Shown here: one piece after another, positions 8,059 through 17,570 of the stretch
How the letters are laid out: each line of letters starts with the position of its first letter
Position numbering within the stretch: the first letter of the stretch is position 1
Source of the DNA: Pseudomonas sp. B21-040
GTDB taxonomy: Bacteria; Pseudomonadota; Gammaproteobacteria; Pseudomonadales; Pseudomonadaceae
Length of the DNA: 64,000 bases
Assembly: GCF_024748695.1 (NCBI RefSeq)
Contig: NZ_CP087176.1
Span: 6,441,501 to 6,505,500 of the forward strand
Reading direction: 5' to 3'
Position numbers and translations under genes: made by a program
Notes under the pieces: model-generated
The model's database searches: none
What the model was told of the DNA's origin: nothing
What the model saw: the letters and a program-made list of their open reading frames with translations, nothing else

Positions 8059-11000
8059 ATGTTGCCTGAAGTCACCCAATTCGAAGACACCGTCACGCTG
8101 GTCAGCGACACCGGCATCCAGTTCATGGATTTCGCGCTGCGCCTGGATCCTCGCAAGGAACCGGCGGGCGAGTTCGCACCAATGATCAGCGGGCTGATCT
8201 GCCGTCTGGCGTACAACGAAGAGAAAGACTTCTTTTTCTACGAACCCGAACCGGAAAAGGTCGAAAAGGCCAAGCCCGTGTTCAGTGTCGACATGAAAAG
8301 CAGCCTCGAATTGCTCGACGGTGTCTGGCTGCCGACCCCGTTTTTCCGCTTCATGCCCCCGCATCGCTTCGACGAAGGCCCGACCAACTGGTCGCGCATG
8401 CGCCTGGTGAAACTGGCCACGCCAGACATCGACGGCAACACCCACCGCCTGACGATGGCCTTCGACAGCCGCGTGATGCCCAAGCGTGACGGCACCGCCT
8501 ACCTGGCGCCGAACGAAGAAGACATCAGCTCCGGCGTGTCTTTCAAACTGGCGACCAAGGCCAGCGAAACCCGCTGGTTCCTGGCCCAGCCGTGGGTCAA
8601 TGAATGGCTGCTGGAAGTGTTCAACGAGGGCAATACCCACCGTTCGCGCGAAGAGCTGGACATCGATATCCGCGCCAACTATCACCTGGCGCATTACCTG
8701 AATTTGCTCAGCCTGTTGAGTAAGCCGTCTGCCGCACAGCAGTCGACGGCTCGCCCGAAAGTCGAGATCCCCGAGCTGAAAGTCGTCGCCAACGACAGCA
8801 ACGGCCTGGTCAAACCGATTCCGGTGGACCTGGTGCTGGACGTCGGCAACTCGCGTACCTGCGGCATCCTGATCGAGAACCATGGTCAGGCCGGCTCCGG
8901 GCTCAAGCAGAACTACGTGCTGGAACTGCGCGACCTGATCACCCCCGAGCACACCTACAACCTGCCGTTCGAAAGTCGCGTGGAATTTGCCCAGGCGTAT
9001 TTCGGCAAGGACCACTGCTCGGTCAAGAGCGGCCGTCATGATGCCTTCCAGTGGGCGACGATTGCCCGTGTCGGCAACGAGGCCAGCCGTCTGGCCAGCC
9101 GTCGTCGCGGCACCGAAGGCTCCACGGGCCTGTCCAGCCCGAAACGTTATCTGTGGGACGAAAACGCCTACGGCCACGGCTGGCGGTTCAACTGCTCGTA
9201 CATCAAGACCGATAACGAGCCCTACGCTACCGCCGCGCCGTTCTCACACCTGATCAATGAAACCGGTGAAGCCCTTTACAGCCTCGAAGAAGACGATCGC
9301 CTGCCGGTGTTCATGCCGCGTTATTCGCGCAGCTCGCTGATGACCTTCATGCTCGCCGAAGTGCTGGCCCAGGCGCTGTCGCAAATCAACAGCCCGGCCC
9401 AGCGCTCGCGCCAGGGGCACACCCGCGTACCGCGCCAGCTCAACAGCATCACCCTGACCGTGCCGCCGGGCATGCCACAAGCCGAGCGCAGCATCCTCAA
9501 CGAACGCATGCTGCAAGCCATAGGCCTGGTCTGGAAGAGCCTCGGCTGGCACGCCGGCGAGGAAGACCCGCATCAGGATCAGGCCCTGAGCCCGCGCACG
9601 CCGATCCCGAGCATCCGCGTGGAATGGGACGAAGCTTCCTGCGGCCAGTTGGTGTACCTGTACACCGAGGTCAACGAGAACTTCGCCGGTCACCCGGAAG
9701 AGTTTTTCGACACCATCGCCCGGCCCGACAAGACCGACCGCGAGCGTATTACCTTGGCGACCATCGACATCGGCGGCGGCACCACGGACCTGGTCATCAC
9801 CGACTATCGCCTCGACCGCGCCGGCAACACCGGCAGCGGCAGTAACGTGCACATCGTGCCCGAGCAGCGTTTCCGCGACGGATTCAAAGTGGCCGGCGAC
9901 GACATCCTGCTGGACGTGATTCAGGACTTCATCCTGCCGAGCTTCGAGAAAGCGTTGCAGAACGCCGGCGTAAAAGCCCCGGATTCGTTGATGTCACGGC
10001 TGTGCGGCGATGAGTCGGTCAGCGCCCAGGACATGATCCTGCGCCAGCAGTTGAACCTGCAGGTGTTCGCACCGCTGGGCCTGGCGCTGCTCAAGGCTTA
10101 CGAGCATTACGATCCGCAGGTCCCGCAGGAAGTCACCCCGCAAAGCTACCGCCAATTGCTGGGCGACAACGCGATCAGCAAGACCGTGCTCGACTACGTC
10201 AATGCCGCCGTACGCCGCGATGTCGGCAGTCAGAGCGGTTTCGACGTGTATGAGGCACCCATCAGTTTCGACCTGCAAAAGCTCCATGCCGCATTTCTCA
10301 ACGACCAGATCAACATCACCAAAATTCTTGGTGCGCTGTGTGAAGTGGTCGCGCATTACCCGTGCGACGTGCTGCTGCTGACTGGCCGTCCTTCGCGCCT
10401 GCCCGGCATCCAGGCGTTCATTCGCAAGGTGTTGCCGCTGCCGCCAGGGCGCATTCTGGCGCTGCAAAACTACCGCACGGGCGGCTGGTATCCGTTCCAT
10501 AAAAATGGCCGGATCGACGACCCGAAAAGCACCGCCTCGGTGGGCGCCATGCTTTGCCTGCTGTGTGCCAACCACAGCGTGCCGAATTTCTACTTCCGTG
10601 CTTCGGCACTCAAGCCGTATTCGACGGTCAAGCACATCGGCGTCATCGACCTGAACAACGTGATCAAGGATGCCGACGTGCTGTATCGCGACATCCAGTC
10701 CGAAGACTACAAGATCAAGCTGCCGGTGATCGGCGTGGGCGATACCGCCGACACGCCGCAACTGGAAATGCGAGGCGACCTGCGCCTCGGTTTCCGCCAG
10801 TTGGCTGCCGATCGCTGGGCCGCGTCGCCGCTGTACAGCTTGCGCTTCACCAAAGTCGGTCGGGAGAAGTTTTCCCGTGCCATCGGTGATAACGGCAGCG
10901 CGCCGCTGCTCAAGGTGCGATTCGAGGTCAAGCCGGCGGACAAATACACGCGCAAGCAGGATCTGGTCAGCGATCTCCTCTCGGTTCGCGACATCGAATC

Positions 11001-11124
11001 CAACTGCAATAATGTCAACTTCAACCCGCGCAGCGACCTCGTGCTGGAGCTCAACACCATGCTCGACGCCGGCCTGAACGATTCCAAGTACTGGCTCGAC
11101 AGTGGAAGTGTGAAACGCAAATGA
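8059..11124 (+). CDS. srfB: SrfB, large actin/Hsp70-fold (ASKHA) ATPase-like protein
   Basis: 1021 residues, no signal peptide or membrane helix, so cytoplasmic. After ~250 N-terminal residues come the three motifs of the ASKHA nucleotide-binding fold: phosphate-1 DVGNSRTCG (261-269), phosphate-2 DIGGGTTDL (from D570) and an adenosine-type motif LLLTGRPSRLPG (~771-782). About 300 residues separate the two phosphate motifs, so there is a large insertion. It matches the SrfB family ('virulence factor SrfB'). It starts 17 bases after srfA and overlaps srfC by four bases (ATGA). Likely an ATP-dependent chaperone-like or filament-forming protein acting with SrfC (inference). Confidence 0.87.
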   Translation: MLPEVTQFEDTVTLVSDTGIQFMDFALRLDPRKEPAGEFAPMISGLICRLAYNEEKDFFFYEPEPEKVEKAKPVFSVDMKSSLELLDGVWLPTPFFRFMPPHRFDEGPTNWSRMRLVKLATPDIDGNTHRLTMAFDSRVMPKRDGTAYLAPNEEDISSGVSFKLATKASETRWFLAQPWVNEWLLEVFNEGNTHRSREELDIDIRANYHLAHYLNLLSLLSKPSAAQQSTARPKVEIPELKVVANDSNGLVKPIPVDLVLDVGNSRTCGILIENHGQAGSGLKQNYVLELRDLITPEHTYNLPFESRVEFAQAYFGKDHCSVKSGRHDAFQWATIARVGNEASRLASRRRGTEGSTGLSSPKRYLWDENAYGHGWRFNCSYIKTDNEPYATAAPFSHLINETGEALYSLEEDDRLPVFMPRYSRSSLMTFMLAEVLAQALSQINSPAQRSRQGHTRVPRQLNSITLTVPPGMPQAERSILNERMLQAIGLVWKSLGWHAGEEDPHQDQALSPRTPIPSIRVEWDEASCGQLVYLYTEVNENFAGHPEEFFDTIARPDKTDRERITLATIDIGGGTTDLVITDYRLDRAGNTGSGSNVHIVPEQRFRDGFKVAGDDILLDVIQDFILPSFEKALQNAGVKAPDSLMSRLCGDESVSAQDMILRQQLNLQVFAPLGLALLKAYEHYDPQVPQEVTPQSYRQLLGDNAISKTVLDYVNAAVRRDVGSQSGFDVYEAPISFDLQKLHAAFLNDQINITKILGALCEVVAHYPCDVLLLTGRPSRLPGIQAFIRKVLPLPPGRILALQNYRTGGWYPFHKNGRIDDPKSTASVGAMLCLLCANHSVPNFYFRASALKPYSTVKHIGVIDLNNVIKDADVLYRDIQSEDYKIKLPVIGVGDTADTPQLEMRGDLRLGFRQLAADRWAASPLYSLRFTKVGREKFSRAIGDNGSAPLLKVRFEVKPADKYTRKQDLVSDLLSVRDIESNCNNVNFNPRSDLVLELNTMLDAGLNDSKYWLDSGSVKRK

Positions 11125-13835
11125 ACGACCTGACCCCCGAACAACATCAGCTCTCAAACAGTTGGGCCGCTGTTTATGAAGGTGCCGGTCAGGCGCTGGA
11201 TTGGATTGGCCAGACGCGCGCCAATGCGCCACGCCTGGACAGCGAAGCCGACAACCTGAACATCCGCCTGCACCGTGCCCGCAACCTGGCTCACAGCCTG
11301 GGTCGCGTGGCCTGCACGCCGATGACCATTGGCTTTTTCGGTTTGTCGCAGGCCGGCAAGTCCTACCTGATTTCGGCTCTCGCTGCTGGTCAGAACGGCA
11401 AACTGGAGACCGACTTCGGTGGCCAGCGCCTGGACTTCATCAAGCACATCAACCCGGTGGGTGGCGGCAAGGAAGCCACCGGCCTGGTGACGCGCTTCAG
11501 CCGCCGCGCCACGCCGAGCCAGGATAATGATTTCCCGGTCGAACTCACGCTGTTCAAGGAAATCGAGCTGGCGAAGATTCTCGCCAACTCCTGGTTCAAG
11601 GATTTCGACCTTGAACGCATTTCCTACGAGATCGACGAAGAACGCATCCAGCGCGTGCTCAAACCGTTCGAAGGTCGCGAAACCGGGCCGATGCAAACGG
11701 GCGTCAACGCCGACGATCTGGTGTCGCTGTGGGATTACCTGCGCGACAACTTCCGCAACTCAGTGAAGAAGCTGGAGCACCTGTACTGGCCCAAGGCGTT
11801 GCAACTGGCGCCGCGCCTGAATTTCCAGGAACGGGCCGAGCTGTTTTCGATCCTATGGGGCGAGCAAAGCGAACTGACGCGCGTTTATCAGCAACTGGCC
11901 GGCGCGCTGCACAAGCTGGGTTTGCCCGAAACCGTGTTCGCGCCCCTGAAGGCCTTGGTGAGTTTCGAAAACGACACCTACAGCCAGCGCGACAGCATCA
12001 TGAACGTCGACATCCTCGAACGCTTCGGTAGCCCGCTGGATTTGCCGATCGATATTCGACCATGGGTGGGTGGCCGTCTGCAAAACAGTCAGGGCATCCC
12101 GGTCGCGCAACTGGCGGCACTGACCGCTGAAATGACCTTCCGCCTGATCGAAGCGCCGGTCGACGAAATCGTCAATCAGGTCGACCTGCTGGATTTCCCC
12201 GGTTATCGCGGGCGCAAAAAGCTGCACGAAATCGCCGATTCCAACGATCCCGAATCCGCCACCAAGGACAACTCCGTCTCGCAACTGATTCTGCGGGGCA
12301 AGGTCGCCTACCTGTTCGAACGTTACACCGACAACCAGGAAATGAACGCGCTGGTGGTTTGCACCGGTTCGACCAAACAAAGCGACGTCAACGACGTTGG
12401 CCCGGTGCTGACACGCTGGATCGAAAAGACCCAGGGCGCCGACTCGGCCGCTCGCGCGAAACGCGATACTGGTCTGATCTGGGCGCTGACTATGCTCGAC
12501 CTGCGCATCAGCAACTCCCTGAGTCTGACACCTGATCAGTACGACGAGAGCTGGAACGGCATGGTCAAGCTGACCATGCTGGAGCGCTTCGGCAGCCTGA
12601 GCTGGATGAACGACTGGGCCGGGACACCGTTCCAGAACACCTTCCTGGTGCGCAAGCCGCGCATGGACGCGGCGTTCATCGGGCAAGACGCGAACGGTGC
12701 CGAAACCGGCCTCAATGGCGGCTATGAAGATCGCGTCAAAGCGCTGGGCGAAAGCTTCGCCAGCAACGACCTGGTGTGCAAACACATCAAGAACCCGGCC
12801 AACGCCTGGGCCGAAATGCTGCGCAACGATGACGGTGGCATCAGCCACTTCAGCGGCAGTTTCACTGGCGTTGCCAACCTCGAATTCAAATTGCAGCGCA
12901 TCCGCGAGCAATTGAGCGAATGCCTCGAAGGCCTGACTACGCATGGCCTGAGCACCTGGTATTACGCCGACGGTGACGGCGCCGCAGCGGCGAAAAAAGC
13001 GCAAGCGCAGATGATACTCACGGGCCTTGGCCGTCGTCCGGCGGTACTCGGCGAGCTCATCGATCAACTCGACATGCCGAGCGAAGAGGTGCGCGACCTG
13101 TACCTCAGCGGCGTGTACGAAACCGATGACGAGCCTACCGTGACCGACGAACCGGTCGCGCCGACACCGAGCCAGAGCCTGTACGGCAACGACGCCGGTT
13201 TTGATTTCGATTTCGGCGACGACCTGAGTCACGACAGCACACCGGTCAGCAGCAAAGCCAATACCCCGGCGCCAGAGCTCCAAAGCAACGAGCACCGCTT
13301 CGCCAAAGCCGCGTTCAAGGCCTGGATCGCGCACCTGCGTGAACTGACCACCCGGCAAAGCCTGCTCAACCTCCTCGGGCTGGAAAAGGCGTTGCTCGAA
13401 GCGGTGGTCGACGAACTGATCACCGCCGCTTACCGCCAGGACTTGCCGGGGCAACTGAGCCGTGCGGTCCTCAAGCGTGCACAAAGTGGCGCGCGCCGCG
13501 ATCAACTGGTCGAGCGTCAGGTACTGGAAGTGCAACGTGTGCTGCGCGATTTCGTCTCCTGGTTCGGCTACATCCAGAAACCGGTAAGCGAGCGTCCGAA
13601 CAGCCGGGCCGGTGCCAAGTTGCCTTTGTTCTCGTTCTATACCGACATCAATCCGGGACAAGTGCCGGTGCTGCCGCCGCAACCGGCGAACCAGGCGCAG
13701 CGGTATCTCGGCGACTGGCTCTCGGGCCTTGCCTACATCACCCAGGACAATGCCGGCCATGGCGCCGGGCGCGAAATCACCCCTGAACAGAACGAACGGC
13801 TGGGCAAAGTGCTCACAGCCTTCGCAGCGAGATAA
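11121..13835 (+). CDS. srfC: SrfC, dynamin-like large GTPase
   Basis: 904 residues, cytoplasmic. The P-loop is GLSQAGKS (74-81) in the context GFFGLSQAGKSYLIS. The G3 motif is DFPG (358-361) in VDLLDFPGYRG, and TGSTKQSD further on may supply G4. Long helical regions follow, then an acidic Pro/Thr-rich linker (~650-720) and a C-terminal helical domain. Layout and motifs fit the SrfC family of dynamin-like GTPases. The long gap between G1 and G3 (about 280 residues) is unusual. The start codon overlaps the srfB stop, suggesting coupled translation. Family members are called virulence factors, but nothing here indicates secretion. Confidence 0.85.
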   Translation: MNDLTPEQHQLSNSWAAVYEGAGQALDWIGQTRANAPRLDSEADNLNIRLHRARNLAHSLGRVACTPMTIGFFGLSQAGKSYLISALAAGQNGKLETDFGGQRLDFIKHINPVGGGKEATGLVTRFSRRATPSQDNDFPVELTLFKEIELAKILANSWFKDFDLERISYEIDEERIQRVLKPFEGRETGPMQTGVNADDLVSLWDYLRDNFRNSVKKLEHLYWPKALQLAPRLNFQERAELFSILWGEQSELTRVYQQLAGALHKLGLPETVFAPLKALVSFENDTYSQRDSIMNVDILERFGSPLDLPIDIRPWVGGRLQNSQGIPVAQLAALTAEMTFRLIEAPVDEIVNQVDLLDFPGYRGRKKLHEIADSNDPESATKDNSVSQLILRGKVAYLFERYTDNQEMNALVVCTGSTKQSDVNDVGPVLTRWIEKTQGADSAARAKRDTGLIWALTMLDLRISNSLSLTPDQYDESWNGMVKLTMLERFGSLSWMNDWAGTPFQNTFLVRKPRMDAAFIGQDANGAETGLNGGYEDRVKALGESFASNDLVCKHIKNPANAWAEMLRNDDGGISHFSGSFTGVANLEFKLQRIREQLSECLEGLTTHGLSTWYYADGDGAAAAKKAQAQMILTGLGRRPAVLGELIDQLDMPSEEVRDLYLSGVYETDDEPTVTDEPVAPTPSQSLYGNDAGFDFDFGDDLSHDSTPVSSKANTPAPELQSNEHRFAKAAFKAWIAHLRELTTRQSLLNLLGLEKALLEAVVDELITAAYRQDLPGQLSRAVLKRAQSGARRDQLVERQVLEVQRVLRDFVSWFGYIQKPVSERPNSRAGAKLPLFSFYTDINPGQVPVLPPQPANQAQRYLGDWLSGLAYITQDNAGHGAGREITPEQNERLGKVLTAFAAR

Positions 13836-13838
13836 GCA

Positions 13839-14858
13839 ATGCCAATTCGTGTCGACCTGCTCGCCTTAGAGCCCAATGTGCCTGGCCAGGCCCGCCTCAC
13901 CGTAAAGAAATGGCAGGGTGGCGAGGAACAGCTGGAGTTTTCCATTCAGCGTAACCAGGACGGTTTTTACCTTCAGGGCCAGAAGGCCTGGAGCAACAAT
14001 CCGTTCTGGTTCAAAGTCTCGCGCTTCACCGCCAACGGCGAATTCCTGGTAACTCAGGTTGGCCCGGACGTGGTTGACCCATTACTGGAAGGCAGCGGCA
14101 ACTCGCAATTTCGCATCGAACTTCGCGAACAGAGCCTGGGCCATGCCGACGCAGGCGTGATACTTCCGGCCAACAACCTGCTGGCTTCCACGGCTGGCGG
14201 CCAGACGCGCTCGACGTACGGCGGCGCCGAACTGACGACACCGGTAGCACCGGCACCGGAGATCCCTGACCTGCCGGAACTGGTCCTGCCGCCCGCCGAG
14301 GCAGAAGTGGAACCGGAACCGGAGCCGGTATTCGCCGACCCCGTCGAGACACCGCCGCCACCGGCGAAGAAAAGCAACAAAGGCCTGATCGGCCTGTTGA
14401 TGGTCGTGGTGTTGCTGTTGGCAGCAGGCGCTGGATTCTGGTTCTACAAACGCACTCCCGCACCCGCTCCGGTGGCCGCAGCCCCTACTGCCGCGCCGGC
14501 CGGCGCCGACGCCCAGGCCTGCACCCTCGAGAGCATGAACAGCCTGCCCGAATTGACCTTCGTCCAGACCTGCATCAAGGCTGCGCCCGACAGCGCCAAG
14601 TTGCTGGAGATCATCAACCAAGCCAAGGCCGGCAAGCACTGTGGCGTCGCGCAGCGTCTGTACGCCAACCGTGCCCAGGCCGGTGACGCGTTGATCGCCA
14701 ACGCCTATGCCCGCGAATACGACCCGAAATACCTGAAGGCTAGCGAGTGCTTCCCTACCGCAGACAACGCCACCGCCGCCTACTGGTACGAAACCATCCT
14801 CACGCAGGACCCGAACAACGCCGAAGCCAAGCAGCGCTTCGAGGAGTTGCAGAAGTGA
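13839..14858 (+). CDS. Bitopic membrane protein of the srf cluster
   Basis: 339 residues, family not recognised. An N-terminal, probably beta-rich cytoplasmic domain (~1-115) is followed by a Pro/Glu-rich linker (~130-178) and KKSNK. Then come a single membrane helix (~183-203, LIGLLMVVVLLLAAGAGFWF), an Ala/Pro-rich linker, and a periplasmic helical domain (~227-339). That domain has several cysteines and looks TPR/Sel1-like (AYWYETILTQDPNNAEAKQR). It begins three bases after srfC and its stop overlaps the next start (GTGA). Topology matches SrfA and the last vWA protein: cytoplasmic N-domain, one helix, periplasmic C-domain. A structural or adaptor role is inferred. Confidence 0.7.
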   Translation: MPIRVDLLALEPNVPGQARLTVKKWQGGEEQLEFSIQRNQDGFYLQGQKAWSNNPFWFKVSRFTANGEFLVTQVGPDVVDPLLEGSGNSQFRIELREQSLGHADAGVILPANNLLASTAGGQTRSTYGGAELTTPVAPAPEIPDLPELVLPPAEAEVEPEPEPVFADPVETPPPPAKKSNKGLIGLLMVVVLLLAAGAGFWFYKRTPAPAPVAAAPTAAPAGADAQACTLESMNSLPELTFVQTCIKAAPDSAKLLEIINQAKAGKHCGVAQRLYANRAQAGDALIANAYAREYDPKYLKASECFPTADNATAAYWYETILTQDPNNAEAKQRFEELQK

Positions 14859-16849
14859 TCCGTTCACCCGTGAGTCGATTCCTGCTGAGCAGTGCCGCCT
14901 TGTTGGCACTGTGCATCAGCCCGCTGTCCCAGGCCGATGACAAACCGCTGATCCAGGCCGGTAAAAAGACCCTGTTCCAACGCGTACTGACCACGCCGGG
15001 CTGCAAGATCAGCCCGACGGCGGGCGGCGCGGCAGTCGACGAGCAACCGGTATTCAGCCGCTTTTATGTGTACGAGCGCGCGCAAGCGAACAACGCCGAA
15101 TGGCTGAAAGTCGGCCCCGACAGTTACGGCAAAACCATTGGCTGGCTACCTGCCGGCTGCACCACCGATTGGAAAATGCAGCTGACGCTGGCGTTCACCA
15201 ACCCGGCTAACCGCGACCGGCTGCTGTTTTTCAAGGACCGCGCCACTGTCGAAGGCATCCTGGATGCGCCAGACCCGGTCAGCAAAGTCGCGCCGCTGCG
15301 GGCCACGCTGAAAAAAGGCCAGCAAGCACCCGGCGTGCTGGCCGAAGAACCTGAATACTTCGTCGACCTGCAAAAGCAGTTTTACCTGCTGCCGGTGCTC
15401 AGTGGCGAAGAAGTCATGACCGAAAGCGGTTTCCGCACGCGCCTGCTCAACGTCGCGTCGGTCAGCAAACCGGATGACAAGACGGCCAAGGGCGGTGCGG
15501 CAAACAGCGCTGCCGGCGGCAAGGAAGCCGAAGACAAAACGGCCAGCCAGTTGAAGGAATTCAGTGCGGCGGTGGTGTTTGTCATCGACTCGACGATCTC
15601 GATGGACCCGTACATCGACCGCACCCGCGAGGCGATCCGCAAGGTTTATCAGAAGATCGAAGCGCAGAACCTCGGCAAGCAGGTCAAGTTCGGCATGGTG
15701 GCTTTCCGTTCCAACACCCAAGCGGTGCCGGGGCTGGAATACACCACCAAAATGTACGCCGACCCTACCAAGGTGAAAGACAGCGCCGACTTTTTCGCCA
15801 AGATCGCCGACCTCAAACAGGCCAACGTATCGAGCAGCAGCTTCGATGAAGACTCATTTGCCGGCGTCATGGAGAGCATCGACAAGGTCGACTGGAGCCA
15901 GTTCGGCGCGCGCTACGTGGTGTTGATCACCGATGCGGGCGCCATCGAGGGCGACGACAAACTGTCGAAGACCGGGTTGAGCGCAGCGCAGGTGCGTATC
16001 GAGGCCGCCAATCCGGGTGTAGCTATCTATACGCTGCACTTGAAAACCCCGGCCGGGGCCAAGGACCACGCCAAGGCCGAAGCGCAGTACCGGGACCTGT
16101 CGACTTACCCTGGCACCAACACCTCGCTGTACTACCCGGTAAATGCCGGCGATGTGCAGGAGTTCGGTCGCAAGGTCGACGCACTGGCCGCCGCGATCAC
16201 GACGCAGGTGAAAGCCGCCTACATGGGCGAAGACGCCATCGGCAGCGCGGCGAACGCCAAACAGGACCCGGCCGAGAAGAAAATGCTCGAAGACGCGGCG
16301 CTGATCGGCCATGCCATGCAACTGGCCTATCTCGGCGAGAAGACCAACAGCAAGGCTCCGCCGGTGTTCAAGGCGTGGATCACCGACCGCGACCTGATCA
16401 AGCAGAACATCCCGACCACCGATGTGCGGGTGCTGCTGACCAAGTCTCAGCTCAGCGACTTGAGCGACGTGATGAAGCAGATCCTCGATGCGGCCAACGA
16501 AGGCCTGATTTCGCCGACGGAAATGTTCGAGCGCCTGCGCTCGGTGGCGGCGACCATGGGCGCCGATCCCAATCAGCTCAAGCAGAACAGCAAAGCCAAA
16601 CTGGCGGACATGGGTGTGCTCGGCGAGTACCTCGAAGACCTGCCCTATCAGAGTGAAGTGTTGAACCTGGATGAAGAAACCTGGAAGAGCTGGGACGGTC
16701 TGGCCCAGGAGAAATTCATCCGCACGCTCAATACCAAACTGCGGCATTACCAGCGTTACAACGCGGATGTTGACCGCTGGGTAGCTCTAGCCAAGGACAG
16801 CGACGCGCGGGACAACGTGTACCCGGTGCCACTGGAAATGATGCCTTAA
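14855..16849 (+). CDS. Periplasmic von Willebrand factor A protein (PpkA C-terminal-like)
   Basis: 664 residues from the GTG at 14855, which overlaps the previous stop (GTGA). Starts further upstream lie inside that gene and break the signal peptide. A signal peptide (~1-27, ending SPLSQAD) is followed by a small domain with paired cysteines (GCKISP, WLPAGCTTDW) and LAFTNPANRDRLLFF. The vWA domain has the MIDAS-like motif DSTIS (from D245) in VFVIDSTISMDPYIDRTRE. A helical C-terminal third follows. The combination 'GWLPA..DW..LAFTNP' plus 'VFVID-T-ISM-PYI' resembles the periplasmic part of the type VI kinase PpkA as I remember it, but no kinase domain is present. Probably a periplasmic sensor partner of the FGE-like protein downstream (inference). 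Confidence 0.75.
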   Translation: MIRSPVSRFLLSSAALLALCISPLSQADDKPLIQAGKKTLFQRVLTTPGCKISPTAGGAAVDEQPVFSRFYVYERAQANNAEWLKVGPDSYGKTIGWLPAGCTTDWKMQLTLAFTNPANRDRLLFFKDRATVEGILDAPDPVSKVAPLRATLKKGQQAPGVLAEEPEYFVDLQKQFYLLPVLSGEEVMTESGFRTRLLNVASVSKPDDKTAKGGAANSAAGGKEAEDKTASQLKEFSAAVVFVIDSTISMDPYIDRTREAIRKVYQKIEAQNLGKQVKFGMVAFRSNTQAVPGLEYTTKMYADPTKVKDSADFFAKIADLKQANVSSSSFDEDSFAGVMESIDKVDWSQFGARYVVLITDAGAIEGDDKLSKTGLSAAQVRIEAANPGVAIYTLHLKTPAGAKDHAKAEAQYRDLSTYPGTNTSLYYPVNAGDVQEFGRKVDALAAAITTQVKAAYMGEDAIGSAANAKQDPAEKKMLEDAALIGHAMQLAYLGEKTNSKAPPVFKAWITDRDLIKQNIPTTDVRVLLTKSQLSDLSDVMKQILDAANEGLISPTEMFERLRSVAATMGADPNQLKQNSKAKLADMGVLGEYLEDLPYQSEVLNLDEETWKSWDGLAQEKFIRTLNTKLRHYQRYNADVDRWVALAKDSDARDNVYPVPLEMMP

Positions 16850-16859
16850 CGAGACACCC

Positions 16860-17570
16860 ATGCTCGATATCAAGAACCTGCTGGTGCGTCGTGGTGACGG
16901 CGCGCTGGCCCACCACGTGCGCCTGCCGCACTTGCAGGTTGGCGCCGGAGAAATCCTCGCCATCACCGGCGAGAGTGGCAGCGGCAAAAGTACATTGCTC
17001 GAAGCCATCGGCCTGTTGCTCGCGCCTGTCGAACTCGAGCGCTTTCGTCTGGGCCCGACGTCAGCGGCACCGGCTCAAGACATCGCTCAACTGCTCGCCA
17101 GCGACGACCAGCCCGCCCTGGCGGCGGTGCGTTCACGGCATTTGGGATTCATTTTGCAGAGCGGCGGCTTGCTGCCGTTCCTCAGCGTGCGTGACAACAT
17201 CAGCCTGCCGCGCCGTTTGCTCGGGATGTCGGCGAAGAGCGAGCACATCGACCACGCTGTTGACGTGTTGCGCCTGAGCGGGTTGCTGGATAAACAACCG
17301 CAGGCATTGTCGATCGGCGAACGCCAGCGCGTTGCCTGCGTTCGGGCCATTGCCCATGAACCGGTGCTGCTGCTGGCCGACGAACCGACCGCCGCGCTCG
17401 ACCCCCACAGCGCCCGGCGTTTGTTCGAGTTGCTGCTGAGCCTGGTGTCGAACATGGGCTTGAGTGCACTGGTGGTGTCCCATGATTGGGCCTTGCTGAA
17501 GTCTTTCGGCTTGCCGCGACTGGGTGCTGTCAGCCGTCAGGGAGAGACACTGTTTGAACCCATGGATTAA
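16860..17570 (+). CDS. ABC transporter ATPase, TagT/LolD-MacB type
   Basis: 236 residues. Walker A GESGSGKS (37-44), Q-loop region GFILQSGGLLPFLSVRDNI, signature LSIGERQR (~150-157), Walker B LLLADEPTAALD and a switch histidine in VVSHDW are all present, so the ATPase should be active. It pairs with the overlapping FtsX-type permease gene. In type VI clusters the equivalent pair is TagT-TagS, which takes part in threonine-phosphorylation signalling and is not known to export a substrate. LolD/MacB-type mechanotransmission is the other family precedent. Starts ten bases after the vWA gene. Confidence 0.88.
   Translation: MLDIKNLLVRRGDGALAHHVRLPHLQVGAGEILAITGESGSGKSTLLEAIGLLLAPVELERFRLGPTSAAPAQDIAQLLASDDQPALAAVRSRHLGFILQSGGLLPFLSVRDNISLPRRLLGMSAKSEHIDHAVDVLRLSGLLDKQPQALSIGERQRVACVRAIAHEPVLLLADEPTAALDPHSARRLFELLLSLVSNMGLSALVVSHDWALLKSFGLPRLGAVSRQGETLFEPMD

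Noticed and set aside
7993..13760. Long minus-strand open frames opposite srfA, srfB and srfC (up to 635 codons)
   Set aside because: They run antisense to motif-bearing genes, have no recognisable domains, and are the usual long antisense frames of GC-rich DNA.
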